Shown: positions 23,372-32,914 of the stretch, piece by piece | Layout of the letters: each line of letters starts with the position of its first letter | Position numbering within the stretch: the first letter of the stretch is position 1 | DNA from: Chaetoceros tenuissimus | Taxonomy: Eukaryota > Bacillariophyta > Thalassiosirophyceae > Chaetocerotales > Chaetocerotaceae | Length of the DNA stretch: 64,000 nucleotides | Assembly: GCA_021927905.1 (NCBI GenBank) | Contig: BLLK01000047.1 | Span: 124,001 to 188,000 of the forward strand | Direction: 5' to 3' | The notes under the pieces: generated by a model | Told to the model about the DNA's origin: nothing | The model's database searches: none | What the model saw: the letters and a program-made list of their open reading frames with translations, nothing else | Position numbers and translations under genes: made by a program

Positions 23372-25027
23372 ATGCCGTTTGATTCTGTAGATATTGGACT
23401 GGTGACTGTATTTGTACTTTTTGGTGGATTCGTGTACTCGAACTACCATACTTGGGTAAGTTTTATGTCATATCTTTCTCTAATCAAGATGGAACTTATA
23501 TGTTCCCCTTTTTCTACAACATAAATTTGAAGGTTAAAATTCAGCACTCAGTCGTGAACATCCAGTATTGTGATCTCAAGACATTGTGTTGCTATAACCC
23601 AATAAGTTTCATCTGAATTATCTAATGCTTCATTCATAATTTCATCATTTACGTACTAGGAAGAAAACTTTGGAGTGAAGCGTTTGCCAAGAACTGCGAA
23701 TGGATGCCCATCCAATGGAGCTCCTCCTAAACTTAGATCTAGTGAGGAATTCAAACAAATCACTATCGATAGAGCTAGTAAGCACCAGGAGACTTTCACA
23801 GGAATTGAGGAATATGTTCCAGATAAGGTGAAGGAAGGGAAGATCAGTTATGACAAAAGTGCTGACGACAAGGAAGCCTCTGAAGCAGCTAGACTTTTGG
23901 ATTCTGAAGGAGTGACATATGGAAATGCAGAAGATGAAGAGGATCGTTCTCCATGTCTCAACATGGATCACCAATACTTGTCCTTTGGTCAATACATGTG
24001 GTCTCAATTTGCTGTTGGTCCAAATGCACTGGCGCTTTGGCTTGGAGGTGTTGCGAAACTTCGTGTTCGCGATTACTTTTATAGACGTGGTCGTCTCACT
24101 CCAAAGAAACTCGATGCTGATGATCTTGCTGCTAAGTTGGTTTTAGAGTCTGCTATTGCAATTCATTACCAAGGAAAGAAGACTGATGAAAACGGAAACC
24201 TGATTGCTACTTTTGCCTTCCCTGATTTCCCTATGGTAATGAAGGATGGAATATTCCACGTCGCTGATCTTTTCCAAGTAAATGTTGATTTGAACAAGAA
24301 AAAAATGGTTTCTTCATTTTTGGATGATAAAGAATTGAATGGAAGCGAAGCATCGATTCTGCTCTTTTACTACACAATTTCTGCATTTCATGTCAAGCTC
24401 CATTCCTATGCCAACTGGGGTCTTAATTTAGGAGCTGAACAGAAAAAGAATAATCCAATTCCTTTCCGTAGTGCACTGGTAACAGTCATCTACAACTACT
24501 TTGGATATACGTCTTTTGCAACTTTCTTCCAGTTTTGGAAAATTATTGGTGTTTTGAGTAAAAATTTTGAAGAGGGTTGGATCGGTTCCATAAATCATGG
24601 CGTTGATTGGAACTCTACCTGTCATCCAGATATTTATGACCTAATGCCGTATTCAGAATTCATCAATTTCTTTTGCAAATTGAAGCCATTTTTTATGAAT
24701 GAATTTAGTAAGGTCAAGGACAAGTACTTTCCAAATTGCTACGGCGATGCATTGTTTTATGGATCCATCATGCACTCAGTTGATCACTGCCGTATGGACT
24801 GGAACATTGAGGATCCTCTTTGGTTGGATGCTGACCATCCTGAATTCGGGTTGATGGCAGAGATTGGTCGTATTGTAAAAGTTGGATTCGTGAGTGACAT
24901 CCCAGGTCTCACCTTTCAACGTCATTACAAGGAAATTGATCATCCTTTCTACAAAAAGATCTACTCAAAAGCATTCGAGTTGAATCCAAAGCTTGCTGAT
25001 AGTATGGATACTTGCATTGTGAAGTAG
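23372..25027 (+). CDS. Gene X: membrane-anchored protein of unknown function
   Basis: Model join(23372-23455, 23660-25027), 483 residues, one phase-0 intron of 204 bp. Exon 1 encodes the N-terminus plus one hydrophobic span (IGLVTVFVLFGGFVY), so the protein is probably a signal-anchored ER or plasma-membrane protein. The remainder is soluble, with Trp/Phe/His-rich blocks: a conserved-looking FHVKLHSYANWGLN, GSIMHSVDHCRMDW and QRHYKEIDHPFYKKIY. The spaced histidines could hint at a metal or heme enzyme, but I recognise no family. Four fragments of the same gene lie at 13905, 18890, 19412 and 27001, so this is the only intact copy in a degraded amplicon that also carries the F-box/ankyrin genes. 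Confidence 0.75.
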
Positions 25028-25370
25028 ATCCGCAATACGACGGAAGTAGAGGCAAGGTCTAGTTCTATGAATGGTAATCAAGTGATACAAAACTTTATAT
25101 TCATATTCAAATGTATTTAAAACACAAAAGAAAAAAATCTACATGTAAAAAGAGAGAATACGAGCAAAGAACAAAAACAAAATAAAAAGCAAAAAACGAG
25201 AAAAACAATAAAGTTGGCATCAATTATTCCAGTACATTTTAGAACAATAAAATAATCTAATCCTGGAGGAGTCGTTGCCAAAACATTTGAATAAATCGGA
25301 ATGATTGAGCAGAACTGCCCAGTACGTAGGATGCATTGTTAAGTTTGTTTCATTAAAACCAGTTTAAAAT
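25028..25370 (+). repeat. 3' flank of gene X, duplicated elsewhere
   Basis: 25035-25300 matches 14075-14345 with small indels, including the GACGGAAGTAGAGGCAAGG start and AATCTAATCCTGGAG end. 25300-25345 resembles 18780-18820 (CCCAGTACGTA). Confidence 0.8.
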
Positions 25371-26908
25371 TTATTTTTTCATCATGACATTTATCAAAAA
25401 GAATGTCAAAAGCTTTGCAGCTTGAATTCCAAATCCCAAATATGACACGCCAGGAATTCCAAATCTTTGAAATACCTGCGAAGCTACAATAAATGCTGCC
25501 ATTGATCCTATAGCTGTGCTTGTACGTATGGGTTCCCTTCACGGCATGACGAAGATTCATATTATCTTCGTCTACGTTTGCACCAAACATTTTCATCAAG
25601 TAAAATTGCTGAATGGGTAGGGTCTCACAGATTCCAAAAAAAGCATAATGAAAAACCAATACTTTCCCTGTCGAGACACGTCAATGTAAATTATCAAAGC
25701 AATATATCCAACCAAACAGAATCCATCCAACAAATAACCAGCGATAGGACCACAATATTTAATCTGAATGGCTTGAGATACAGCTCTTCCAATCTGATAT
25801 GCAAAGAGAACACATGCCGCTAACTCAACAGAAAAGTCATCAGCATGGCAACAGCCAAAAACACGAACGGAAGCCGAGTAATTGCAGCATCCAAAAAAGG
25901 AAATGTTTGGACCAATAAAAAATACAGTAGTCCATGATCAATATATTCCTTGCTCTCTGGCAATAGTGCCTCGGATCCCACTGTTTCATACAAATCAAAG
26001 CCCATCATCGATTGCTGTAGCAAGATGGACTTTCCATTTTCACGCTGATCTAAATCCTCCTCTATAACTGTAGAAGGTTGGTTGCCCTTTTCTCCAGGCA
26101 GAAATTCTTCAAGATCATCTTCTTCAATATGTTTTTCCTTCTCTTTCTCGACCGCACAGTCGTACGGAGAATCGTTCTCAAAATCTTCTTCTTCATTTTC
26201 ATCAATCTTCACCATAACATTTGAAGCAATAGGAAATTTATTGAATACCTTGTCCGCAACTTCCTCATCATTCTTCAATTCTACGAGATTCTTTTCACTA
26301 CTCATTCTCCTAACAATACTCTTCAATGCTCCAATGGTGCTGAATTTCAAGTCTTGATCTGAATCATCATAGCTGATACGTTTTGTACTACAGCTTTGAT
26401 CTTTCGCCTTCAAATCTTCCAGCATATGTTTGATGCCATTAGAGCTATGTACAAGAATGAATAGAAAAAATAGCATGGTACCTCCAATGACATAAAATGA
26501 GAGAGATGCAAATTTAGAATAGAGCAATGGGGAAACGACGCAAATGATTGAATTTCCAATTCTGCGATACATATTAGCCTTGGCAAAAACTTTAGCAGGA
26601 TCTTCGTCTACAAGTAAAGCCAAACGATACAAGTTTTCTCCCAGAACAGGCTTCGCAGAAGAATTGAAGAATTGTGTGGTCATCATACCAATAGCTGATA
26701 AAAGTGAGGGCCCGATAGGCATAGCTATCAGGCACAAAGCAATAGCGAAATTAACAAGATGCAAATCGTGTGGACGAGAAAGGATGAATCCCTTTTCAGA
26801 TATTTCAGCGATCTTCATACCAATGATTCCAATGCCTTCCCCTCCAGCCATGAACCATCCTACGAATATACCACCATGATCCACGCACAGCTCTGTCAAA
26901 TGCTTCAT
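25371..26908 (-). pseudogene. Broken multipass transporter gene, possibly MFS
   Basis: Reading on the minus strand, 26908 to 25820 is open: several hydrophobic spans (e.g. IALCLIAMPIGPSLLSAIGM and SFYVIGGTMLFFLFILV), a long acidic cytoplasmic loop, then FVFLAVAMLMTFLLS. The membrane protein clearly continues after that stop in another frame (AACVLFAYQIGRAVSQAIQI, then GYLLDGFCLVGYIALIIYI). It shifts again near a T-run at about 25640 and once more near 25530, finishing GIQAAKLLTFFLINVMMKK. Three frameshifts in C-terminal codons indicate a pseudogene or poor sequence. The fold suggests a 12-span carrier of the major facilitator type; substrate unknown. Its N-terminus may also be incomplete. It sits between fragments of gene X. 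Confidence 0.6.
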
Positions 26909-27000
26909 GTAATGTAATTCAAGGTGCTTGAAAAAGACTGCAACCTACAGTACGAGCAACATTTATGTCAGAAACGTGCAGGTGTTGAAAAAAATGAAAA

Positions 27001-27075
27001 AAGATCTACTCAAGAGCATTCGACTCAAAACCAAAGCTGCTTGCTGATAGTATGGATACTTGCATTGTGAAGTAG
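27001..27075 (+). pseudogene. Terminal fragment of gene X
   Basis: Matches 24955-25027 of X (AAGATCTACTCAA.AGCATTCGA through CTTGCATTGTGAAGTAG) with a small disruption in the middle. No other X sequence is attached upstream. Confidence 0.8.
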
Positions 27076-27513
27076 ACATCATCAGTTTGAACTGGATAAA
27101 GCCCAGTGTTTCTTAAAATTATTGCAACCTTTCTCGAGGATCAATTTATTGATTGACCCTAGACTATACTTTAGTATGCAAATAAAAATTGCCATTATTT
27201 GTAAAACAGAAAATATGAAGAAGGATAAAGACGTTACACCTTGTTAACGTCTCAGTTCAGTATATCATGTACATACGACGATATAAACGTATCTTTTCAT
27301 CTTTTCTTTCGACACTTGCACACACCGCGACCATTGGAAATATAAAAAGATGACACTGAAATACATTGACTTCAATAGAATATGAAGGGAGTCATGGCCT
27401 AGCAAAGAAGCAGCTCTACCAGTCGCTGCTAAAATGAGCAAGAAGTATATGAGACATGAACGAAAATCCTTGAAGGACATTTTCGGGAAAAGATTGCAAA
27501 CGATGATGTGTTC
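27076..27513 (+). repeat. Left part of the amplicon copy interrupted by the transposon
   Basis: 27229-27513 matches 14365-14665 with many small differences. Homology stops exactly at ATGTGTTC (27506-27513) and resumes at the second ATGTGTTC (29854-29861). 27076-27228 has no gene. Confidence 0.8.
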
Positions 27514-27544
27514 GGCAATAGTTCTACAGGGGTGGAGGTTTTAC
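27514..27544 (+). repeat. Left terminal inverted repeat
   Basis: Starts GGCAATAGTTCTACAGG. It pairs with 29823-29853 with about four mismatches in the first 25 bases and a one-base offset at the tip. Confidence 0.8.
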
Positions 27545-28282
27545 TGATTTTAACTCTCTATTTTAGCAGACCAAAGAGAATAAGACTTTTTACCCTTCTG
27601 TAGGTACTTCCCGGTATCAACAAAGATGTTGTATGTGTTGCGATGAAAGAAAGATATGGGAAGCACTTCAATAGAAAAGAAACTAATGCAACTGAATATG
27701 GAAGCACTGGCAGATACACCTTTCACCCAATCTTTCAGATGAGGATTTATCTACCAGTGCCTCGGATCTCTTATTATTTTTCTATCTAGTAGTTCACCAA
27801 TTTTCAAACACAAATTCTATCTAGCTTTGACTACCGCCGCTGCAGTTCCATATACCGCTCCTCCTCCACGATGCCTCTTCAGCCTAGGTAAGCTTCTAAC
27901 AGCAATATGGATCAATCTCATTCGTTTTAAATTCAACATTTGTGTCTTATCATTGCGAATCTAGCAAAATCCACCGTAAACAGCTTCCCTATACAACAAA
28001 GAAAGAAGAAGTAACGTTAGAGCAGTGCAATATTGTACACATATATGGAATAAAAAAATCACGTACCTGAGGTCTGGATTGATCATTGTAATCTATACAT
28101 GTGCATGTGATAGTCCAATTTTGATTGAGCTCTGTGCACTGATAGTGTGAAAACATATAAGAGATCGAAAGTACAAGCAACAACGGCGAAAATACTCAGT
28201 CGTGCCTACAATCTGTTTCAAAAACATGTACCAACGGTCACTTTTTGAAAGGAATTTGCAATTAATGTTAGAGCTACAGAAA

Positions 28283-29122
28283 TTATGGAGGACCAGATCT
28301 CACAATTTGATTTGTTGTCATACAATATAAATGGCTACCCTTTGCAACACGACCTGAACGGCCTCCATTACAACCATCTTTTTCTGTTTTGTTGCAAATA
28401 GGACAATTTCTTCCGCTTTTCCTCTGTTTTCGGTCTGGACCTCTAGTAGGTGGTGGATTTGTGGCAATGTTTGAAACAGGGGTCGCTTCATATTGATGAT
28501 TATAAGTCATTGGAATGCCTCCTACGTATGTCATGTCTAGCATTGTACCAAAGTTGATATCTACTTGCTCGATTGGACGAGGTTTATGAGCTTTCTTCGG
28601 TTTGAGTTTTGGACCAATATGTTGTTGTAGAGCTTGAGTCACGGCTGTAATAATTGGTTCATTTGGAGTTTCTACTTCTACAATGGCATTGTCAATGTCA
28701 TTTGAATTTTGGTCTTCACTTTGCTTGATCTGAACTGCGCTATCATCACCAGTTACTTCATTCACGGCTTCAATCAACCTGCGAGCCGATGCTAGATTTG
28801 AATGGGAATCTTTCACTTTGGAATTAAAAATGTATCGCTTTCTATACAAGCGATTATGGACTGGTAATTTCGGAAAGACTTTTTTTCCGTCAACATATCG
28901 TAAAATAGACATGCATAATCTCTCGTCAACAATTGTCTCATTTACATTTGCACCTCTTTGAGCTTTCCGTAGAAGATTGGGGAAGAGTTTCTTTTCTGCT
29001 ACAGTATTCCATGGAAGTGGAGGAACTTTCAATTTACAGCATTCAGCGATATACTTTACATCCGGAGTGAATTCAATGTTGCGTATCTCCAAAGAATTTA
29101 TTGCAATCTGTAGCTCCTCCAT
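28283..29122 (-). CDS. Transposon ORF B with C-terminal Cys/His cluster
   Basis: 279 residues, starting MEELQIAINSLEIRN and overlapping ORF A by 25 bp in another frame, so it is reached by its own start, by splicing, or by frameshift. The C-terminus has CPICNKTEKDGCNGG.., then HLYC, a CxxC-x(n)-C-x(n)-HxxC arrangement that looks like a zinc knuckle. The middle is Pro/Thr-rich. I recognise no transposase catalytic motif. Its position inside a TIR-bounded element suggests a transposition or DNA-binding function, but that is inference from location only. Confidence 0.55.
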   Translation of the reverse strand: MEELQIAINSLEIRNIEFTPDVKYIAECCKLKVPPLPWNTVAEKKLFPNLLRKAQRGANVNETIVDERLCMSILRYVDGKKVFPKLPVHNRLYRKRYIFNSKVKDSHSNLASARRLIEAVNEVTGDDSAVQIKQSEDQNSNDIDNAIVEVETPNEPIITAVTQALQQHIGPKLKPKKAHKPRPIEQVDINFGTMLDMTYVGGIPMTYNHQYEATPVSNIATNPPPTRGPDRKQRKSGRNCPICNKTEKDGCNGGRSGRVAKGSHLYCMTTNQIVRSGPP

Positions 29123-29583
29123 TTCTCTTCATCACTGATTGGGTCCTTTGTATTGCTCTCTATTTGGATTCTCTTTTCTATTGCTTTTTGAAACTTTCCC
29201 ATAATTGATAGCTCTTTTGTTGGATGAAGTGTTTGTTCCTCACTTTGTTTTTCATCGTATTCTCCGTCAACTAATTCTTCATTGTCGTCATCTAGTAAAT
29301 CATCACTATCTTCAATATCCTCGACTTGTCTATTTATTCGAGGCTGCACATTTCTATCCCTGTGTCGGATTTTGTCCCAAGGAATATGAAGTTTTTCAAT
29401 AACCTTGCCAAAGAAGGCACATAGATTATCTCTCATCTTTGCAGTTGTGGTAGAGTTCTCACGCTTCTTTTTAGATTTGTCTAAGTCAATCTGAGCATTA
29501 CTAGTTCTGCGTTTTCTAGGTCTTTTCTCCTTTTCTCTAGGCGAACCTCCAAAGAGGCTCCGCTGCTTTTTCTGGTTATTCAT
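29098..29583 (-). CDS. Transposon ORF A, basic and acidic low-complexity protein
   Basis: 161 residues from MNNQKKQRSLFGG. The N-terminal 50 residues are Lys/Arg-rich (KEKRPRKRRTS, DLDKSKKKREN), a plausible nuclear-localisation and DNA-binding tail. An FFGKVIEKLHIPWDKI segment and an acidic stretch (EDIEDSDDLLDDDNEELVD) follow. It ends just after the start of ORF B. No family recognised; the two ORFs may encode one protein after splicing or frameshifting. Confidence 0.5.
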   Translation of the reverse strand: MNNQKKQRSLFGGSPREKEKRPRKRRTSNAQIDLDKSKKKRENSTTTAKMRDNLCAFFGKVIEKLHIPWDKIRHRDRNVQPRINRQVEDIEDSDDLLDDDNEELVDGEYDEKQSEEQTLHPTKELSIMGKFQKAIEKRIQIESNTKDPISDEEKWRSYRLQ

Positions 29584-29822
29584 TGTATGAAGAATATTTA
29601 TAGAGCATAAGTTGAGATTGCTGCAGATAATACTTAAGTAAATAGATTAGCATCATATTCGCTGCTTGCTACGATGCACAAAGCAAAAGAGAACAAAACT
29701 ATTATGATGACGTTTCTACAGTGTCATTGACACAGGACTGGACATAAACACGATACTCTTTTATTCTTTTAATTAGGTTTATACGATACCCTTTTATTCT
29801 TTTACTTAAGCCCCTCTGGAAT

Positions 29823-29853
29823 AAAAGGGTCCACCACTGCAGAACCATTGCCC
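29823..29853 (-). repeat. Right terminal inverted repeat
   Basis: Its reverse complement starts GGGCAATGGTTCTGCAG; it is the partner of 27514-27544. Confidence 0.8.
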
Positions 29854-29958
29854 ATGTGTTCTTTTGTTCTTTTGCATCTGAATCTGGAACATCAGTTGGA
29901 ACTGTGAACAAAATCGAATCACTTGAAAACTTATACGAAAAAGCAAGCTACAGTAACT

Positions 29959-31797
29959 ATGCATCAAAATAGTAAAGTCCAAGCAAAGAAGGAGCAGCCA
30001 TCAGCTACTATCAATGACTTACCTAGTGAAATTTTGAAGAATATTTTCAGCTATGTCGGAAGAGGAAACTATGCTCTTGTCGGCCCAGTTTCAAAAGATT
30101 TCTGTTACAATTATCTCACTATGGATGTAATAGAAGACAAGCTTGCACATAAGATGGACGTGCAATTGGCTATTCAACGTAATAGTGGTACTACGATAGA
30201 AGCAGCGTCATCTAGTAAGGCACTAGCAGAATATTGCTTTCTTCACGATGCACCTCCGGAGTTTCTCAATCAGATGAGCCTAAAAGCTATTGCAGAAGGG
30301 AATCGAGATGTCGTAAAGGTGGCTCTTGCCATGGGGTTTGATATTACACAAGGGCTCAAATACGTACCTGTAACGGAAACAGTTCAAGGCGAATTGATAC
30401 AACAGCTATGTGTCAAAGGCGATCTAGAAATGATGAAGCTATTGGGAGATTTATGCATAATGCATTTCGAGGAACTGATAATTGATACAGCGGCATATTA
30501 TGGTCATTTAGAGATGTTAAAATGGATTCAAGGATGGATTCAACATGAATATAGAGCAATTGGAAAAACTTTGTGGACCCACAAAGATATGTTTTTTGCT
30601 TCGGCTGCAAGAGGTGGGCGCTTAGAGATTATCAAATGGGGGAAAGATGAAGCTTTTCTTGAATTGAACAAAACAGAATGTATCAAACATGCAGCAGAAA
30701 GTGGACAACTGGAGTTAGTCAAATGGTTCCATCGCAGCACCGATACCTTGGATACTCCTTTAGATCTCTTCACTTTTGAAAATGCCGTGAGCAGCGGAAA
30801 TGTTGCATTGATCAAGTATCTTTTGGAAAATGATTGTCCCCATGACAGCCCCGAGGCATGTACGTTTGTGTGTAATATTCAAGACCATCAAAAGGCTGTG
30901 GAAATTTTGGAACTGTTGCACCAGTATGATGTTCCGTGGAATGAATCAACTTGTGCATGCGCAGCGGCAAATGGTAATCTTACGGCTTTAATATATGCAA
31001 GATCAAATGGCTGTGCTTGGGATGAAGAAACTTTGATCCATGCTGTACAGAGCAATCACTTGAATATAGTAGAATATTGCCTCAGAAATGGTTGTCCTAG
31101 AGGTAGTGCTGACATTTGTATGTTTGCAATGTTCATTCATGATCATGATCAAGCATTGAAATGTCTGCAAACCCTGAGAGAATTTGCAATACCATGGAGT
31201 GCACAAATATGCGCAGAAGCTGCCAATAGTGGAAATATCAAGGCATTGAAGTGGGCGAAGTCAGAAGGTTGCTCTTGGAATGAAGACACATTCTGTAATG
31301 CTGTCGGTGGATCATGTGATATTGAGATTGTCAACTATTGTATTGAGAATAACTGCCCTTTCAATGATGAAGTTTACATGAATGCTATTTCTAGTTCAGA
31401 TCCCATTACTTTTGTGAATTGTCTTCGTGATAATGGCTATCCATGGAGTGCTAGTGTATGTGCAGATGCAGCATATCAAAAGGATTTGAAACTTCTCCGT
31501 TGGCTGAGATACAATAATTGCCCATGGGATGAAAATGTCTGTCATGCAGCGGTCCGTAATAACGATTTGCTCATGTTGAAATATGCTCATGAAAATAAAT
31601 GCCCTTGGACCAAAGAAACTTATGCATACTGCTTTAATCCTGATGAAGGTCTCCAAGCATTTTTCCGAACAATACCCAGCGATAGTGAAGCAAGATTTCC
31701 CATAATATTGAACTACCTACAATTATATAACTGTCCTAAACCAGATGATAGTGAATGGAATGTTAGTTTCAGGGTAGTGCACCGGGAGGTTCAGTAA
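29959..31797 (+). CDS. F-box/ankyrin-like repeat protein, copy 4
   Basis: Intact, 612 residues. Start chosen at ATG 29959 (MHQNSKVQAKKEQ), which aligns with ATG 14761 of copy 2; the in-frame TTG further upstream is not aligned with any coding sequence there. Same architecture as copy 2: F-box NDLPSEILKNIFSYVG at residues 20-35, ankyrin-like repeats to about 570, KCPWTKETYAYCF cap. Only 16 residue differences from copy 2 were counted, several in the N-terminus, and no stops or shifts, so both copies appear to be kept. Presumed SCF adaptor; substrate unknown. The transposon insertion at 27514-29853 ends about 100 bp upstream and probably altered the promoter of this copy. Confidence 0.85.
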   Translation: MHQNSKVQAKKEQPSATINDLPSEILKNIFSYVGRGNYALVGPVSKDFCYNYLTMDVIEDKLAHKMDVQLAIQRNSGTTIEAASSSKALAEYCFLHDAPPEFLNQMSLKAIAEGNRDVVKVALAMGFDITQGLKYVPVTETVQGELIQQLCVKGDLEMMKLLGDLCIMHFEELIIDTAAYYGHLEMLKWIQGWIQHEYRAIGKTLWTHKDMFFASAARGGRLEIIKWGKDEAFLELNKTECIKHAAESGQLELVKWFHRSTDTLDTPLDLFTFENAVSSGNVALIKYLLENDCPHDSPEACTFVCNIQDHQKAVEILELLHQYDVPWNESTCACAAANGNLTALIYARSNGCAWDEETLIHAVQSNHLNIVEYCLRNGCPRGSADICMFAMFIHDHDQALKCLQTLREFAIPWSAQICAEAANSGNIKALKWAKSEGCSWNEDTFCNAVGGSCDIEIVNYCIENNCPFNDEVYMNAISSSDPITFVNCLRDNGYPWSASVCADAAYQKDLKLLRWLRYNNCPWDENVCHAAVRNNDLLMLKYAHENKCPWTKETYAYCFNPDEGLQAFFRTIPSDSEARFPIILNYLQLYNCPKPDDSEWNVSFRVVHREVQ

Positions 31798-32240
31798 CTT
31801 ACAAAAAAGTTCCTTCTTAAAGAATTATGTTTGATGAGTTGCGTCGGTGTCACATAGACTGAAGAAGGCAGGCACATTTCGATGAATGTGTATTTCGAGC
31901 TATGTGCTTCAGCACCACCACTACTTGTATTGCATTCAATTATAGAAGTAGAACAAAATATAGTACAGCAGTGATTAGGAAGTGATGAGGGTTTTCTAAT
32001 TGAAGCGTCATATCTATATTCTAGTTCCTCTATGTCATCAATATCATGCGTGAAATAAAGGAGCTACATGTTCATCAAAAGTTTTTACTGAAGATACTGT
32101 TTATACTACAAGTGAGCTTATAATGGGATTTGAGCGACTCTCTTCTCGGAAAATTATTTTGCAACAGCTAGATTGAATGCAAGCAATGTTGTGAGGTTCA
32201 TGCAGAGAGATTTAGGACTCACTCCCCTCTAGGCTACCGA
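31798..32240 (+). repeat. Duplicated 3' flank of copy 4, ending at a breakpoint
   Basis: Nearly identical to 16600-16900, then weaker to about 17110. After TCCCCTCTAGGCTA homology to copy 3 is lost, marking the right edge of the segmental duplication. Confidence 0.8.
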
Positions 32241-32256
32241 GGCGATTCGTAGCATT

Positions 32257-32673
32257 GCTAGCTCCTTCTTCTTTTCACTTATTCAAGATCCAAGCCAGTT
32301 GAAGAAGCATCCAGGACCGTCGTGTCAAGGAAATGTTTCTTTTGATGTGTAAGGAAAGAATGTCTTGAAACAGAAGAATGGACAGCCAGTGGGTAAGATC
32401 TACGTTGTATACAATGGATGGGACTTTGCCCTCGAACAAAGCACAGGAGTAGGTGGTAACTGGGTCACTCGTATGGGTACTGTTGGTGTTGGTACCTACG
32501 ACTGGTGGGGTTATTGTTGGAAAAATAATGTGAATCTTCTTCATCCAGAGATCCGCGGCCATACTGAGAACTACGATGCAGGTGCAAAGCTCAATGGATG
32601 GGGCGATTACAAGGCTCACGGTTATCATTGGATGGATTTCATGCTTGATTTCTACAAATCCAAGCTCGGCTAG
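32257..32673 (+). pseudogene. Remnant of an unrelated gene at the duplication edge
   Basis: One frame reads IASSFFFSLIQDPSQLKKHP.. to FDV, then TAA at 32350, then continues GKNVLKQKNGQPVGKIYVVY and on to YKSKLG before a stop at 32671-32673. The C-terminal 100 residues are Trp/Tyr/Gly-rich (GTVGVGTYDWWGYCW, YHWMDFMLDFY) and look like real coding sequence from a small globular, possibly secreted protein. There is no start upstream because the segment abuts the F-box amplicon breakpoint. Likely a gene truncated by the duplication. Family not recognised. Confidence 0.55.
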
Positions 32674-32914
32674 GCAAGAGAAAGTGCCCGAGTCCCTGAG
32701 GAAATTGAAGAGTAGATTCCTTCGTCGTTTCTCATCTTTTACATATTTATTTATGTTGGAGCAAAGACTTTCTTAACTAAATAAAAATCAAAGCATAAAG
32801 TATACCTTTGCTCAGTTCTTTATCTATTACATATATTCTTTATCTATGACATTTATCATTTACGTTTAGGTAAAGGCCAACCCCTCAAACTTTCCCTTCC
32901 TATATTAAGACTAT

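Larger units (their letters stand above)
27514..29853 (-). mobile_element. 2.34-kb DNA transposon with imperfect TIRs and 8-bp target duplication
   Basis: Both ends are flanked by ATGTGTTC (27506-27513 and 29854-29861), which occurs once in the uninterrupted sister copy at 14658-14665, giving an internal empty site. The ends are inverted repeats of about 31 bp: left GGCAATAGTTCTACAGGGGT, right (reverse complement) GGGCAATGGTTCTGCAGTGG. The right subterminal region holds two direct copies of an ACGATAC.CTTTTATTCTTTTA motif. Two overlapping reverse ORFs fill the middle, neither a recognisable DDE transposase. An 8-bp duplication is compatible with hAT, P, Merlin or Zisupton-like elements but does not decide. 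The element may be non-autonomous or of an undescribed type. Confidence 0.8.
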
